A stretch of 64,000 bases of DNA from Neobacillus pocheonensis (GCA_023702235.1 JAMQCR010000002.1:868001-932000); one strand, 5' to 3'; shown: positions 28,318-37,919, counted from the stretch's first letter. Notes: generated by a model from the letters alone, not told the origin. Numbers and translations are program-made.

Positions 28318-29285
28318 ATGCAAATTCCTATTAAAAAAACGCTTGATAAAATTCCAGGTGGTCTGATGGTTGTTCCGCTTTTTTTAGGCGTATTAACGAA
28401 TACATTTTTCCCGCAATTTTTAAAAATTGGTAGTTTTACAACGGCATTATTCAGTAAAGACGCATCATCAACCATTTTGGCATGTTTTATGTTTTTAATT
28501 GGTTCACAAATTAATTTCAAATTGGCACCAAAGGCATTAAAAAAAGGTGCAATATTAATAACAGGAAAATTTATCGTAGGTGCTGGTATAGGTTTAGGTG
28601 TAGCAGCGATTTTTAGGCTGCCGGAATACTAGGATTATCACCATTAGCCATCCTTGCAGGGTTATTAAATGCTAATGGCGGATTATATGCATCACTTGCA
28701 TCATCGTATGGTGACGAAACGGATGTAGGCGCATATGCTTTATTTTCTTTAAAAGATGGTCCATTTTTCACATTAGTTGCATTAGGTGCATCCGGACTTG
28801 CCTCCATTCCTTTTCAAACATTTTTAGGAGTAATCATTCCAATAGTAATAGGAATGATTTTGGGAAATATCGATCCTGATATGAGAAAGTTCCTTGGAAG
28901 CAGTAAATTATTATTAATCCCGTTCTTCTCATTCCCATTAGGTGCAGGAATGGATCTTTCAACTATAATAAAAGCGGGAGGTCCTGGCATTTTACTAGGA
29001 TTAATAGCTGCATTCACTGGAATTGGAGCTTACGTACTTTTGAAGTTATTTAAAGAAAATCCTATAGTCGGTTTGGCTACAGGGTCAACTGCAGGAAATG
29101 CCGTAGCTACACCAGTTGTTGTTGCAGCGGCAGATCCAGCTTTAGCTTCAGTAGCACACGCAGCTACTGCACAAGTTGCAGCAGCATGTGTAATATCCGC
29201 AATAGTTTGTCCGATTATTGTTAGCTATGTATTTAAAAGGTCCCAAAAGAAAAAAGCTAATAAATCATTGGCAAGTGCAGCATGA
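28318..29285 (+). pseudogene. kdgT: KdgT-type 2-keto-3-deoxygluconate permease, one frameshift
   Basis: AGGAGG lies 7 bases before the ATG. The protein begins MQIPIKKTLDKIPGGLMVVP, typical of KdgT. The frame is lost near 28612 and continues as AAGILGLSPLAILAGLLNAN through GGLYASLASSYGDETDVGAY to 29285. The joined length of about 322 residues is normal, with ten membrane helices. KdgT imports 2-keto-3-deoxygluconate by proton symport, although some relatives carry other keto acids. No kdgK or kdgA gene adjoins it. Confidence 0.85.
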
Positions 29286-29329
29286 TAAAAAGTAAGTAAA
29301 TGGATCAACACGCAAAAAGTGGAAGATAG

Positions 29330-29368
29330 AACAAAGCAGTCAGCGGTTTTACTGTCTGCTTTGTTTAG
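29330..29368 (+). terminator. Terminator after kdgT
   Basis: AACAAAGCAG and CTGCTTTGTT form a 10-bp stem around a 16-base loop, followed by TTAGTT. It lies 45 bases after the permease stop codon. Confidence 0.65.
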
Positions 29369-29482
29369 TTACAAAAAAGGGTCATTATATTACAAAACCT
29401 AGCGTGATAAGGAAAACGTTATTAACATGGAAAGGTAAGAAATTTCCGAATAGCTATTTTAAGACAGAAAGAAGGAAACACC

Positions 29483-31185
29483 ATGAATGCACCTGAGAAT
29501 GTTATTATTACAATATTAAAAGGAAAAGAAGTTCTATCCAATCCTTTTTTGAATAAAGGAACGGCTTTTACGAAAGAAGAAAGGGAAGAGCTTGGACTTG
29601 ACGGTCTGTTACCGTCCCAAGTGCTCACCCTTGATGAACAAGTAAATAAGGCCTATGAACAATATTCGATGCGGACTACGAATCTGTTCAAAAACGGGCT
29701 GCTTTATGATTTATATAACCGTAATGTCGTTTTGTTTTACCGACTATTGAAAGAACACCTCGCAGAAATGCTCCCAATCATCTACACTCCTACTGTCGGC
29801 GAAGCGATCCAGACATACTCCCATACCTTCCGCCGCCCGGGTGGCTTATATCTTTCAATTGATGATCCTGAGGGCATTGAAAAAGCATTTTATAATCTAG
29901 AACAGCCCAAAAATGGCATTGATTTAATTGTCGTTACCGACTCTGAAAGTATTCTGGGTATTGGGGACCAGGGGGTAGGCGGTATTAATATTGCAATCGG
30001 TAAACTGGCCGTATACACAGCTGCAGCCGGTATTGATCCAAGCCGTGTTCTGCCAGTCGTGCTGGATGTTGGTACGAACAATCAGGAATTGATTAACGAC
30101 CCTATCTATATCGGCAACAAATTTGCTCGTGTCCGTGGTGATCGTTATGACGATTTCATTGATTTATTCATTCAGACTGCCAGAAAGTTTTTCCCAGAAG
30201 TACTTCTTCACTGGGAGGACCTTGGCAATGTGAATGCACGAAACATCCTAGATAAATACAGTGATAAAATCCTTACTTTCAATGATGACATCCAGGGAAC
30301 TGGTGCCGTTACTCTTGCTGCTGTTATGTCTGCACTGAAAGTAACAGGAGCTTCCCTGAAGGACCAGCGTATTGTTGTCTTCGGTCCAGGGCCGCCGGTA
30401 TCGGTAACGCTGATCAAATGGCAGATGCCATGCTTCTTGAAGGGCTAACTAAAGAAGAAGCTTATGACCGTTTCTGGGCTATTGACTATCGGGGATTACT
30501 GACAGATGAAACACCAGATGTCCTGGAGTTTCAGAAACCTTATTTAAGAAAAGCGGATGAAGTAAAGGACTGGGATAAGAATGAGGATGGGATTATTTCT
30601 TTAATGGAAGTAGTTCAGAGGGTGAAGCCAACCATCCTGATCGGTACTTCCGGACAATCCGGCGCCTTCACAGAGGAAATTGTTAAAAAAATGGCCAAAC
30701 ACGTGGAACGTCCAATCATCATGCCGATGTCCAACCCTACGGCTCTGGCTGAAGCAGTACCAGAAAACATGATCAAATGGACAGGCGGTAAGGCGTTAAT
30801 TGCAACAGGAAGCCCGTTTGCCGATGTTGAATATAACGGTGTTACCTATGAAATTGGGCAGTCAAACAACGCATTTGTGTTCCCTGGCCTCGGGCTTGGA
30901 GCAATTGTTGCAAAAGCTGAAGTGATCTCAAAAGGAATGTTTGCAGCAGCCGCAAACGCTGTTGCAGAGATGTGTGACAGCAGCAAGCGGGGCGCCTCAC
31001 TGCTTCCTTCTATTGAGAAATTGCATGATGTATCTATCTATGTTGCCGTCGAAGTAGCAAAGGCTGCGATAGAGGAAGGTATTGCGAGAGCGGATATTAC
31101 TGATGTAGCAAAAGCGGTGGTAGATGCAGTGTGGCAACCTGAGTATAAGGAAATTAAGAGCGTCGGTATTTGGACAAGTCTTTAA
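29483..31185 (+). pseudogene. maeA: NAD-dependent malic enzyme, long SfcA/MaeA class, one frameshift
   Basis: The first frame covers the malic N-terminal domain (LLPIIYTPTVGEAIQ, FRRPGGLYLSID, VVTDSESILGIGDQGVGGIN) and the start of the NAD domain. At GGG 30389-30391 one G is missing. With GGGG the protein continues GPGAAGIGNADQMADAMLLE, a normal Rossmann motif, to 31185. About 567 residues, typical of the long class. It converts malate to pyruvate and CO2. GAAGGAAAC precedes the ATG. Compare the short-class enzyme at 9530-10774. Confidence 0.9.
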
Positions 31186-31212
31186 TTACTATTATAATTA
31201 AATCGTAAAATT

Positions 31213-31277
31213 AAATGCCTGTACTCCTGGTAATTGTCGAACTTCGGTATTCCAGGTAGTGACAGGCATTTTTGTAT
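31213..31277 (+). terminator. Terminator after maeA
   Basis: AAATGCCTGT with inner TCCTGG pairs with CCAGG and ACAGGCATTTTT. A long imperfect hairpin 28 bases after the malic enzyme stop codon, with a T run. Confidence 0.75.
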
Positions 31278-31505
31278 TTAACTAGATAATAATCCAAGCA
31301 TTCCTCAAAGCAAGGACAACAATTGAGCACTCGATATATTATTGATAACACCATTTAGTATAAAATTAATGGATTTGATATGGATACAAGTGATTTTTTT
31401 AGACTAATACTAGTGATGTTTCCTAATAGATATTCGGTAAAGGTTGATTTGGCGGAGATTCAATTAATCTATCAACCTACAATTAAATTGCTATTAAGGC
31501 ATAGA

Positions 31506-31572
31506 GTCTTCAAAACTGCTTGAGACCACCGTGTGTGGTCTGGTGGGTTCGATTCCCACGCAGTCCCGCCAA
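31506..31572 (+). tRNA. selC: tRNA-Sec (selC) 3-prime fragment, left repeat
   Basis: Contains the anticodon loop CTTCAAA (anticodon UCA), a long variable arm (GAGACC against GGTCT), the T arm GTGGGTTCGATTCCCAC, the acceptor strand GCAGTCCCG and an encoded CCA end. A matching 5-prime acceptor strand (GGGACTGC) is absent upstream, so it is not a functional tRNA gene. It repeats almost identically at 53665-53731 in the same direction, and both continue with AACCTTGATATAT. This is what an integrase attachment site in a tRNA gene leaves behind. Confidence 0.8.
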
Positions 31573-31673
31573 CCTTGATATATTAGGGTTTTAGAGGGTT
31601 TTTATTGAAGTTAGAATTGTGTGAAATTGTTCGCGAACAACTGAAAAAATTAATTTTGGTCGACTGGATTCAT

Positions 31674-31932
31674 TTTAAATCTCCTCCTAATATAGTGATT
31701 TGCCAGTAACCCCTAATCCTCCATGCAGTGTCACAGCTTCGCTTGTTATACGAGATCTAAGTTCCAACCAGCCTCAAAACATGTTTCTACAAGTAGGGGG
31801 CGAACGGTTTAGCTGACGGGGTCAAGCCCCATGGGCAGATACGTTCTACCCTGGCTACTGTTATAATAAAACCATATAAAAAATGGTCAACCAGAAATAT
31901 TTTCTGGCTGACCTTATAATACGAACGGGCAG
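31674..31932 (-). ncRNA. IS110 left-end region without transposase, candidate bridge RNA (copy 2)
   Basis: Closely similar along its length to 18999-19255, including GCTTCGCTTGTTATACGAGA and ACATGTTTCTACAAGTAGGG. It ends at an ATG (31673 on the minus strand) followed by only AATCCAGTCGACC of the transposase gene, so the transposase is deleted. GGGCAG at 31833-31838 recurs at 31927-31932 where the similarity between copies stops. If transcribed, this would be an orphan bridge RNA; that is inference. Confidence 0.55.
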
Positions 31933-32049
31933 CATTCCTGTAATGAAGAAATATGAGGTTTGAACATAAAAAAGCCCCTTGGTAAAATATGAGTGCCCAA
32001 AGCTTGGCGGCAAAAAGGACACAAACATAAATACCATGAGGCTATTTAA

Positions 32050-32640
32050 ATGAATTATAACCAAAATGAAAAGATTGCTCAAATTACTTCTCAAACATAA
32101 ATTATAGGCGTTGATATTGCTAAATACAAGCATGTGGCAAGAGTCCAAGACTTTAGAGGTTTAGAATTTTCGGCACCCTTTTACTTTGAAAATACAAATT
32201 CTAGTTTTAACTGTTTCATAGAGTGGCTTAAAAAGTTAATGGATCAAAACAAAATGGAAAAAGTGATCATAGGAATGGAGCCGACAGGTCATTATTGGCA
32301 TGGCTTAATTTAGCTCACTTCCTTAAGGAACAAAATATTAAGTTTGTAGTCTTAAATCCTATGCATGTAAAGAAAAGTAAAGAGTTAGATGATAATTCTC
32401 CTACTAAAAATGATGTAAAGGATGCCAGAGTTATTGCACAGTTGGTCAAAGACGGGAGATATGCTGAACCTAATATTCCACAAGGAGTATATGCAGAACT
32501 TCAAGTGGCTCGAAAAATACGTGATCTCTTATCTGTTGACCTTCAAGCAGTTCAAGTACAAGTCCATAATTGGATAGATCGCTACTTTCCAGAATTCCTT
32601 ACCGTCTTTAAAGATTGGGAAGGTAAGGCTGCAATACAAT
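32050..32640 (+). pseudogene. IS110-family transposase, 5-prime part, decayed
   Basis: Begins at an ATG at 32050, hits an early TAA, and then reads IIGVDIAKYKHVARVQDF (catalytic Asp), VIIGMEPTGHYW (catalytic Glu), and after a frameshift LNPMHVKKSKELDDNSPTKN and DVKDARVIAQLVKDGRY (catalytic Asp). It stops matching near GKAAIQ at about 32636, where the FGGY kinase fragment begins. It is a different IS110 subfamily from that at 18236-18998 and faces away from the left end at 31674-31932. Inactive. Confidence 0.8.
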
Positions 32641-33019
32641 TATTGCTTTTAATATTAAAAACAATATTGATGATATGTTAGAAGAAATAGATGTAAGGTT
32701 AAATGATTTAGTTGTAATAGGTGGTGGCTTCAAAAGTGATGTGATTATGCAAATTATTGCTGATCTTTTTGGATTGCCAGTTCTCAGACGTGAAGGCAGC
32801 AGTAGTGCGTGTCTAGGAGCTGCGATATGTGTTTGCCAACATTTATCAATTTACAAAGACTTTTATGAGGCTACAAGTAAAATGGTTAAAACTCAACAAA
32901 TGTTTATACCAAACCCCAAAAATCACGTACTCTACAATAAAATTAATGATACTGTCGTTAAAAATGTGAGAGCACATACAGATGAGATTTTAAAACTTAC
33001 TTATCCAATTTTTAACTAA
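32636..33019 (+). pseudogene. FGGY carbohydrate kinase, C-terminal fragment
   Basis: Reads IIAFNIKNNIDDMLEEIDVR and then LNDLVVIGGGFKSDVIMQII, with SSSACLGAAICVCQHLSIY, to 33019. IGGG.KSD...QI.AD and LGAAI are the C-terminal ATPase signature of xylulokinase/glycerol-kinase type enzymes. Only about 125 of roughly 500 residues remain. The 5-prime part was replaced by IS110 sequence, so no kinase activity is expected. Confidence 0.75.
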
Positions 33020-33284
33020 GAAAGAAGTTATTTTTACAAACACATTGGGAGATAGTACAGAATAATCAACAACCTGGATTTGAAAATAGGGAATAAGGAA
33101 AGTAAAAGGAAAAAGGTTTATTCACCGGTTATAATTTTTTTAAAAAGTATCAGCACTCAGAATAAGAATTGAATCATTTTACAAAAATTAGAAATGTAAC
33201 GATATATAGTTTCCAATAAATAAGGAAGGTTTTAAAATCAAAAATAAAATTTCAAAAAGTGAAAAAACTTCTTTAAACCTATGA

Positions 33285-33348
33285 TATAATAAATAAAAAA
33301 ATCTACGGCAACGAAGCCCATTTCCTTTTGGAAGTGGGCTTTTATTTT
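33285..33348 (+). promoter_or_regulatory. eut leader 1: promoter element, ANTAR-type hairpin and terminator before eutS
   Basis: TATAAT at 33285-33290 is a likely -10 box. Then GGC-AACGAA-GCC (33307-33318) forms a hairpin whose six-base loop has A at position 1 and G at position 4, the ANTAR recognition pattern. Its 3-prime arm overlaps a terminator (AAGCCCATTTCC with GGAAGTGGGCTT, 33314-33341, then a T run). EutV binding here would prevent the terminator. Only this second hairpin is clear; the first of the known pair is not obvious. Confidence 0.65.
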
Positions 33349-33364
33349 TTAGGAGGTATTTTTT

Positions 33365-33706
33365 ATGTCTGAAGAAAAAAAGCGATTTATTCAAGAATTT
33401 GTCCCCGGCAAGCAAGTTACCTTAAGTCATTTGATTGCGAATCCTGATAAAGAGCTCTTTGAAAAATTAGGAATACAAAGAGCGGGATCAATTGGAATTT
33501 TGACCTTGACTCCCAGTGAAACTGTCATTATAGCAGGAGATTTAGCCACCAAGGCTGCCAATGTGTCTATTGGCTTTCTGGATCGCTTCACGGGAAGCCT
33601 AGTCTTAGTAGGCAGTGTTTCTGAAGTAGATATGGCGATGAGTAGAATTAATCAATTTTTATCAGAGACCTTAAAGTATACGCCTGCTGCCATTACAAAG
33701 TCATAG
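33365..33706 (+). CDS. eutS: BMC shell protein EutS
   Basis: A 113-residue, circularly permuted BMC-domain protein (QEFVPGKQVTLSHLIANPDK at the start; GSIGILTLTPSETVIIAGDL in the core) that forms bent hexamers in the ethanolamine microcompartment shell. AGGAGG lies 7 bases upstream. It is the first gene of the cluster, directly after the EutV-type leader, and 12 bases before eutP. Frame intact and of normal size. Confidence 0.93.
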   Translation: MSEEKKRFIQEFVPGKQVTLSHLIANPDKELFEKLGIQRAGSIGILTLTPSETVIIAGDLATKAANVSIGFLDRFTGSLVLVGSVSEVDMAMSRINQFLSETLKYTPAAITKS

Positions 33707-33718
33707 GAGGTTGGGACA

Positions 33719-34237
33719 ATGTTTAAAATGACTAATCGCGCCATGCTGATTGGATCAGTGGGTGCAGGAAAATCAACTTTAACAAATGCTCTATTAGGAC
33801 GAAAGGTGGAAGCGGTCAAAACACAGTCCCTCCAATATTATGACTGGATTGTGGATACACCAGGTGAGTACGTAGAAAATCCTCTATTTTATAAGTCTAT
33901 TATGGCTACAGCCTTAGAAGTTACACATGTATTGTTTATCCAGGACGCAACCAATCAAAAAATTACCTTTCCTCCAGGTTTTTCTTCAGGAATCCCTAAA
34001 TTAGCGATTGGAGTAGTCACTAAGGCAGATGCAGAGCATGCAGATGTCGACCAAGCAATCTCTAAATTAATGAAGTCTATGGTGCAGGGACCAATTGTTG
34101 TCACATCCTCCTTTAAACAACAAGGTATGCAAGAGATCCTAGACCTGGTATCGTGCAATTCTTATAATGAAATGAAGGAATACGATGAAAAAGTGAAAAA
34201 AATGTGTCTTTTTTATAAAGAAAGCCTTTTCAGATAA
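33719..34237 (+). CDS. eutP: EutP, P-loop GTPase/acetate-kinase-like protein
   Basis: A 172-residue protein with Walker A GSVGAGKS at residues 11-18, a switch region VDTPGEY, and a VVTKAD base-recognition motif. EutP (PduV-like) is linked to microcompartment function, and some members have acetate kinase activity. AGGAGG before the start. The C-terminus is slightly longer than usual. It closes the first transcription segment before the next leader hairpin. Confidence 0.9.
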   Translation: MFKMTNRAMLIGSVGAGKSTLTNALLGRKVEAVKTQSLQYYDWIVDTPGEYVENPLFYKSIMATALEVTHVLFIQDATNQKITFPPGFSSGIPKLAIGVVTKADAEHADVDQAISKLMKSMVQGPIVVTSSFKQQGMQEILDLVSCNSYNEMKEYDEKVKKMCLFYKESLFR

Positions 34238-34278
34238 CAGAAAATTTAGTAAAATAATAATAACAAATTCATAGGAAT

Positions 34279-34332
34279 ATAGGCAAAGGCGCCTATCCAC
34301 ATAGAAGGTCTATGTAGATTGGTGCCTTTTTA
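34279..34332 (+). promoter_or_regulatory. eut leader 2: ANTAR hairpin and terminator before eutW
   Basis: ATAGGC-AAAGGC-GCCTAT (34279-34296) is a 6-bp stem with an ANTAR-type hexaloop (A1, G4). Its 3-prime side overlaps a long terminator stem (34286-34305 with 34309-34328, three mismatches including one G-U) followed by five T. The two structures exclude each other, as in EutV-controlled antitermination. It lies 20 bases before the eutW start, implying that EutVW controls its own expression. Confidence 0.8.
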
Positions 34333-34352
34333 TCTGAAGGGGCATCAACAAT

Positions 34353-35788
34353 ATGACCGAAATAAACCAAGAAATTTCAAAACTTTGCAAAGAGTTTACT
34401 TCATTGTCAGAAAAAGATGTTAAGCTTATTGTTGAGAAAAGTAAATCGTTGCAGATGATTGCGGATCTTGCCCAAGGGAATATATTTATCGATTGTGTCA
34501 CCCATGATCTCGAAACAGCAATTGTGGTTGCGGAGGCGGTACCAACGACGGTTCCCTCACTATACCGCTATAGGGTTGTAGGGAAAAAGATTTTATCAAC
34601 GTATGAACCAGGAGTTTTTAAAGCCTATCGAACTGGAATACCGGTATTGATGAATCGTGCGTTAACACACGAAGGGCTTCATGTTTGTCAAAATGTTACC
34701 CCGATTAAAAATGACCAGGGATTGACCATCGCGCTGTTAATTTTGGAAACAGATATAACTCAGCTTGTCGAGCAGGAACAAGAACTTGCCTTGTTATCGG
34801 AAACTACAGCTGAATTTGGCCGAACATGGGATATTGTTTTAAAGGAACAAATGATTCCCGATTATCTTGAAGAAGCATTAATCTTGTTAGGGGAAGACGG
34901 CACCATTCAATATGCAAATAGCTTTGCGATCGGTCTAATAAAAGAACATAGTCCAATTCAGCCCAAGAAATTAACGAATCAAAACATACTTGCGGTTTTA
35001 CCGTTTATCGATCAGACGGATTTTTCACATCGGGGGATTACACAACGCGAAGTGAGAAGCATGGATAGGGTTTTTATTCTTCGTTCAATCTGTTTACTAA
35101 ATAAAAAGGCGGATTCGAAACGAATGCTCCTCTATATTCGTGATATTTCAGATTTACGTGATAAGGAGCGACAGCTGATGGTGAATCAGGTTGTAATAAA
35201 GGAAATTCACCACCGAGTCAAAAATAATTTACAAACGGTAGCGAGCTTGCTCCGCATGCAAATGAGACGCGGTGTACCGGAGGAAACAAAACTATTATAT
35301 CAAGAAAGCCTTAATCGAATTGCAAGTATTGCTGCTGTACATGATGTCCTGTCCAGCAGCGGAATTGAAAAGGTAAATATGGATGAAATCATTAAGAAGA
35401 TTACATCAGGACAAGCGTTTAATCCATACCAGCCAAACTGTTCGGTCGCCATTCATTTATGTACAGAAGAAGAAATTGAGCTGGATTCGTCCAAAGCAGT
35501 TTCTCTTGCCCTCATCGTAACGGAATTGATTCAAAATTGTATGAAACATGCATTTATTGGGCGTTCCACTGGCAATGTTACGATTCATTTTAAGCGCAAT
35601 GGAGAACTCATTGAACTTGGCGTAATTGATGATGGCAACGGGATAGACCCTAACATCGAAAAGAATCATTTAGGAATTGAGATTGTAAAAAATCTTACCA
35701 GCTACGATTTAAATGGGACTTTTGAGTTTCTGCTAGAAGGTGGCAAGGGACAAAGGCATTGGTAACATTCCCTAATAGAGAGGATTGA
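34353..35788 (+). pseudogene. eutW: EutW ethanolamine sensor histidine kinase, frameshift at the end
   Basis: A soluble kinase. It has an N-terminal H_kinase_N-type sensory domain (residues about 1-150), a PAS-like segment (EEALILLGEDGTIQYANSFA), a HisKA_2 box with the phospho-His in VIKEIHHRVKNNLQTVASLL, and an ATPase domain (ELIQNCMKHAF, GVIDDGNGID). Near 35750 one A is missing. Restoring it gives GKGTKALVTFPNRED with a stop at 35786-35788, directly before the eutV ATG. It senses ethanolamine and phosphorylates EutV. Only the last residues are affected. Confidence 0.88.
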
Positions 35789-36390
35789 ATGGACATGGGC
35801 AAATATAGATTGATGGTAGTTGAAGATGAATCCATTTTACGCATGGACATTAAAGAAATGTTAATAGAAGCCGGTTACGAGGTAGTATCCGAAGCGAATT
35901 CAGGCGATAAAGCGATTGAATTGGCTGCCCTTCATAAGCCGGACTTGATCATCATGGATATCAAAATGCCGAAAATGAATGGAATTAAAGCAAGCCGGAT
36001 CATATATCAAACATTCCAGATACCATCTCTTCTCTTAACTGCATATAGTGAACGCGACTTAGTGGAAGAAGCTAAAAATGCCCATATCCTTGGCTACCTT
36101 GTAAAGCCTGTCTCAGAAAGGGATCTGGTACCTGCGGCTGAAATTGCCTTGGCGCAAGCGAACCGGTTGAAGGCTTTGGCAAATGATATTAAAAAAATGG
36201 AAGAAAAAATCCAGGACCAAAAGGTGATTCAACGGGCAAAGGAATTCTAATGGAAGTCTATCAGGTACATGAAGAGCAAGCCTTTAAAATGTTAAGATCC
36301 TATTGTATGAACCATGGAAAAACAATGAAGGCAGTAGCAGATTCGATTCTTCTTCATCGAAGATTGGAATCAGATGTCACCGCCGTTTAA
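35789..36390 (+). pseudogene. eutV: EutV response regulator with ANTAR domain, frameshifted
   Basis: The receiver domain has the acidic pocket EDE, phospho-acceptor Asp in DLIIMDIKMPKMNG and Lys in YLVKP. At GG 36241-36242 one G is missing. With GGG the C-terminal ANTAR domain reads RAKGILMEVYQVHEEQAFKM and ends at 36390. ANTAR domains bind RNA hairpins and block terminators. Three matching hairpins lie in this cluster. With the frame as given, the protein lacks its RNA-binding domain and antitermination would fail, so a sequencing error is worth suspecting. Confidence 0.88.
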
Positions 36391-36407
36391 TACAAATGCA
36401 TACAATC

Positions 36408-36458
36408 AGGCAACGGCGCCTAAATATCGATCAATGATCGCTGTTTAGGCGCCGTTTT
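36408..36458 (+). promoter_or_regulatory. eut leader 3: ANTAR hairpin and terminator before eutA
   Basis: AGGC-AACGGC-GCCT (36408-36421) has the ANTAR hexaloop pattern. It overlaps the 5-prime arm of a perfect 13-bp terminator (AACGGCGCCTAAA at 36412-36424 with TTTAGGCGCCGTT at 36444-36456, then TT). Mutually exclusive folding is clear. It lies 14 bases before the eutA start and would gate eutA and the metabolic genes downstream. Confidence 0.82.
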
Positions 36459-36471
36459 CTGTTGAAAGTGG

Positions 36472-37902
36472 GTGGATTTCTTGAAAAAAAATGAGCAAAT
36501 CATTAGTGCTGGGATCGATATTGGCACAAGTACGACAAAGCTGATATTAAGCCGGTTTACACTCGTGAATACAGCCGGAACAACCCACGTACCTCGAATA
36601 GAAATTACGGAAAAAGAAATTATTCACAAAAGCTCAATTTATCGAACACCTCTTTTAAACGACACGTTAATTGATATGAAGGCTGTTCTTCGGCTTGTTG
36701 AACAGGAGTACCAAAAGGCTGGAGTTCGACCGCGGGATATAAAAACGGGTGCAATCATCATTACAGGGGAGACAGCAACGAAACAGAATGCGGAAGAAAT
36801 GCTTCATTTTTTATCAGAGGAAGCTGGAGAGTTCTTGGTAGCAACTGCCGGACCTGATTTAGAAGGAATCATCGCAGGGAAAGGCTCCGGTGCCTGTCAG
36901 CGCTCAAAGGAGACGGGAAAAACCATTGCCAATATTGATATTGGCGGCGGAACAGCGAATATTGCAGTCTACCAGGCTGGCAAATTGCGAGGAACCTGCA
37001 CCCTTCATATCGGGGGACGCCTGATTGAATTTGAGCACGACAGGGTGAAAAATGTTTCTGCCCCTGTACGAGAATTATTGAAGGAATTACGATTATCCGT
37101 TGAAGCCGGCGACAAGGTGTCGCTTGATTTCATTGGCCTGTTACAAGGGCAATGGCGGATTTTGGTTCATATTTTACAGCAAAAAATAACGGAAGAGGGC
37201 GAGGTATTACTGCTTGGACATCCACCAGATTGGAAGGTTCCGATTGATCAAATCATGTTCTCTGGCGGGGTAAGTGAATGCATCTACGGACAAGAGCCTA
37301 TATCAGGTTCATACACAGATATAGGGATCTATTTAGCAAAGGCTTTACAGGATAATCAGGACCTTCAAAGCTGGGAGTGGATTCCGCCGGTTGAAACAGT
37401 CAGGGCAACGGTCCTTGGCGCAGGAACCCAAACTACTCATATCAGCGGGGCAACGATACAGGTAGATCCAGCTAGACTGCCCCTGAAAAATCTTCCCGTC
37501 CATCAACTTGATATGAAACGAAATCTCGACGATGGATCTATTAAAGTAAAGAACGCTATTCAACAAGCGATCCAAGTTTACGATCCGTCTTTAGAAGGAA
37601 AAAACTTTGCTTTATATTTAACAGGACTTCCTTTTCTTCGCTTCAGGGATGTTCAGCAATTGGGGAATTGGCTGCTTGAGGCTTATAAGCTGCAGCCAAA
37701 CCAGTCCAACCCCATTGTCATTGTGCTTCAGGACGACTTGGCAAAGGTCCTCGGGCAAACACTACAAACATTAAAGTCTGGGCGAGATGTAATCTGTATC
37801 GATCAAATCCTTGTTGAACAGGGAGATTATTTAGATATTGGCAATAAGTTGCAATCAGAAGTGGTTCCTGTTGTCATTAAAACGCTTGCATTTCATTCAT
37901 AG
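36472..37902 (+). CDS. eutA: EutA, ethanolamine ammonia-lyase reactivase
   Basis: A complete protein of 474-476 residues. ISAGIDIGTSTTKLILSRF at the start and NIDIGGGTANIAVYQ (about residues 163-177) are actin-fold ATPase phosphate motifs. EutA exchanges damaged cobalamin in EutBC for fresh adenosylcobalamin using ATP. The start is uncertain: GTG at 36472, or TTG at 36481 five bases after GTGGGTGG. It follows leader 3 and precedes eutB by 17 bases. Confidence 0.92.
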   Translation: MDFLKKNEQIISAGIDIGTSTTKLILSRFTLVNTAGTTHVPRIEITEKEIIHKSSIYRTPLLNDTLIDMKAVLRLVEQEYQKAGVRPRDIKTGAIIITGETATKQNAEEMLHFLSEEAGEFLVATAGPDLEGIIAGKGSGACQRSKETGKTIANIDIGGGTANIAVYQAGKLRGTCTLHIGGRLIEFEHDRVKNVSAPVRELLKELRLSVEAGDKVSLDFIGLLQGQWRILVHILQQKITEEGEVLLLGHPPDWKVPIDQIMFSGGVSECIYGQEPISGSYTDIGIYLAKALQDNQDLQSWEWIPPVETVRATVLGAGTQTTHISGATIQVDPARLPLKNLPVHQLDMKRNLDDGSIKVKNAIQQAIQVYDPSLEGKNFALYLTGLPFLRFRDVQQLGNWLLEAYKLQPNQSNPIVIVLQDDLAKVLGQTLQTLKSGRDVICIDQILVEQGDYLDIGNKLQSEVVPVVIKTLAFHS

Positions 37903-37919
37903 GAAGGAGGCATCATTTC

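Noticed and set aside
28613..29017. Minus-strand frames opposite kdgT
   Set aside because: They follow the codon structure of the real gene on the other strand and lack start signals.
30380..30420. Programmed frameshift in maeA
   Set aside because: No slippery heptamer or downstream structure is needed; one extra G restores the invariant Rossmann motif, so error or mutation is simpler.
31506..31572. Functional tRNA-Sec gene
   Set aside because: The 3-prime half looks sound, but no 5-prime acceptor strand complementary to GCAGTCCC lies within the required distance. The same holds for 53665-53731. I list both as fragments.
34229..34290. First hairpin (P1) of the ANTAR pair before eutW
   Set aside because: ATTC-ATAG-GAAT at about 34267-34278 can form a small hairpin, but its loop lacks the A1/G4 hexaloop pattern, so I do not call it.
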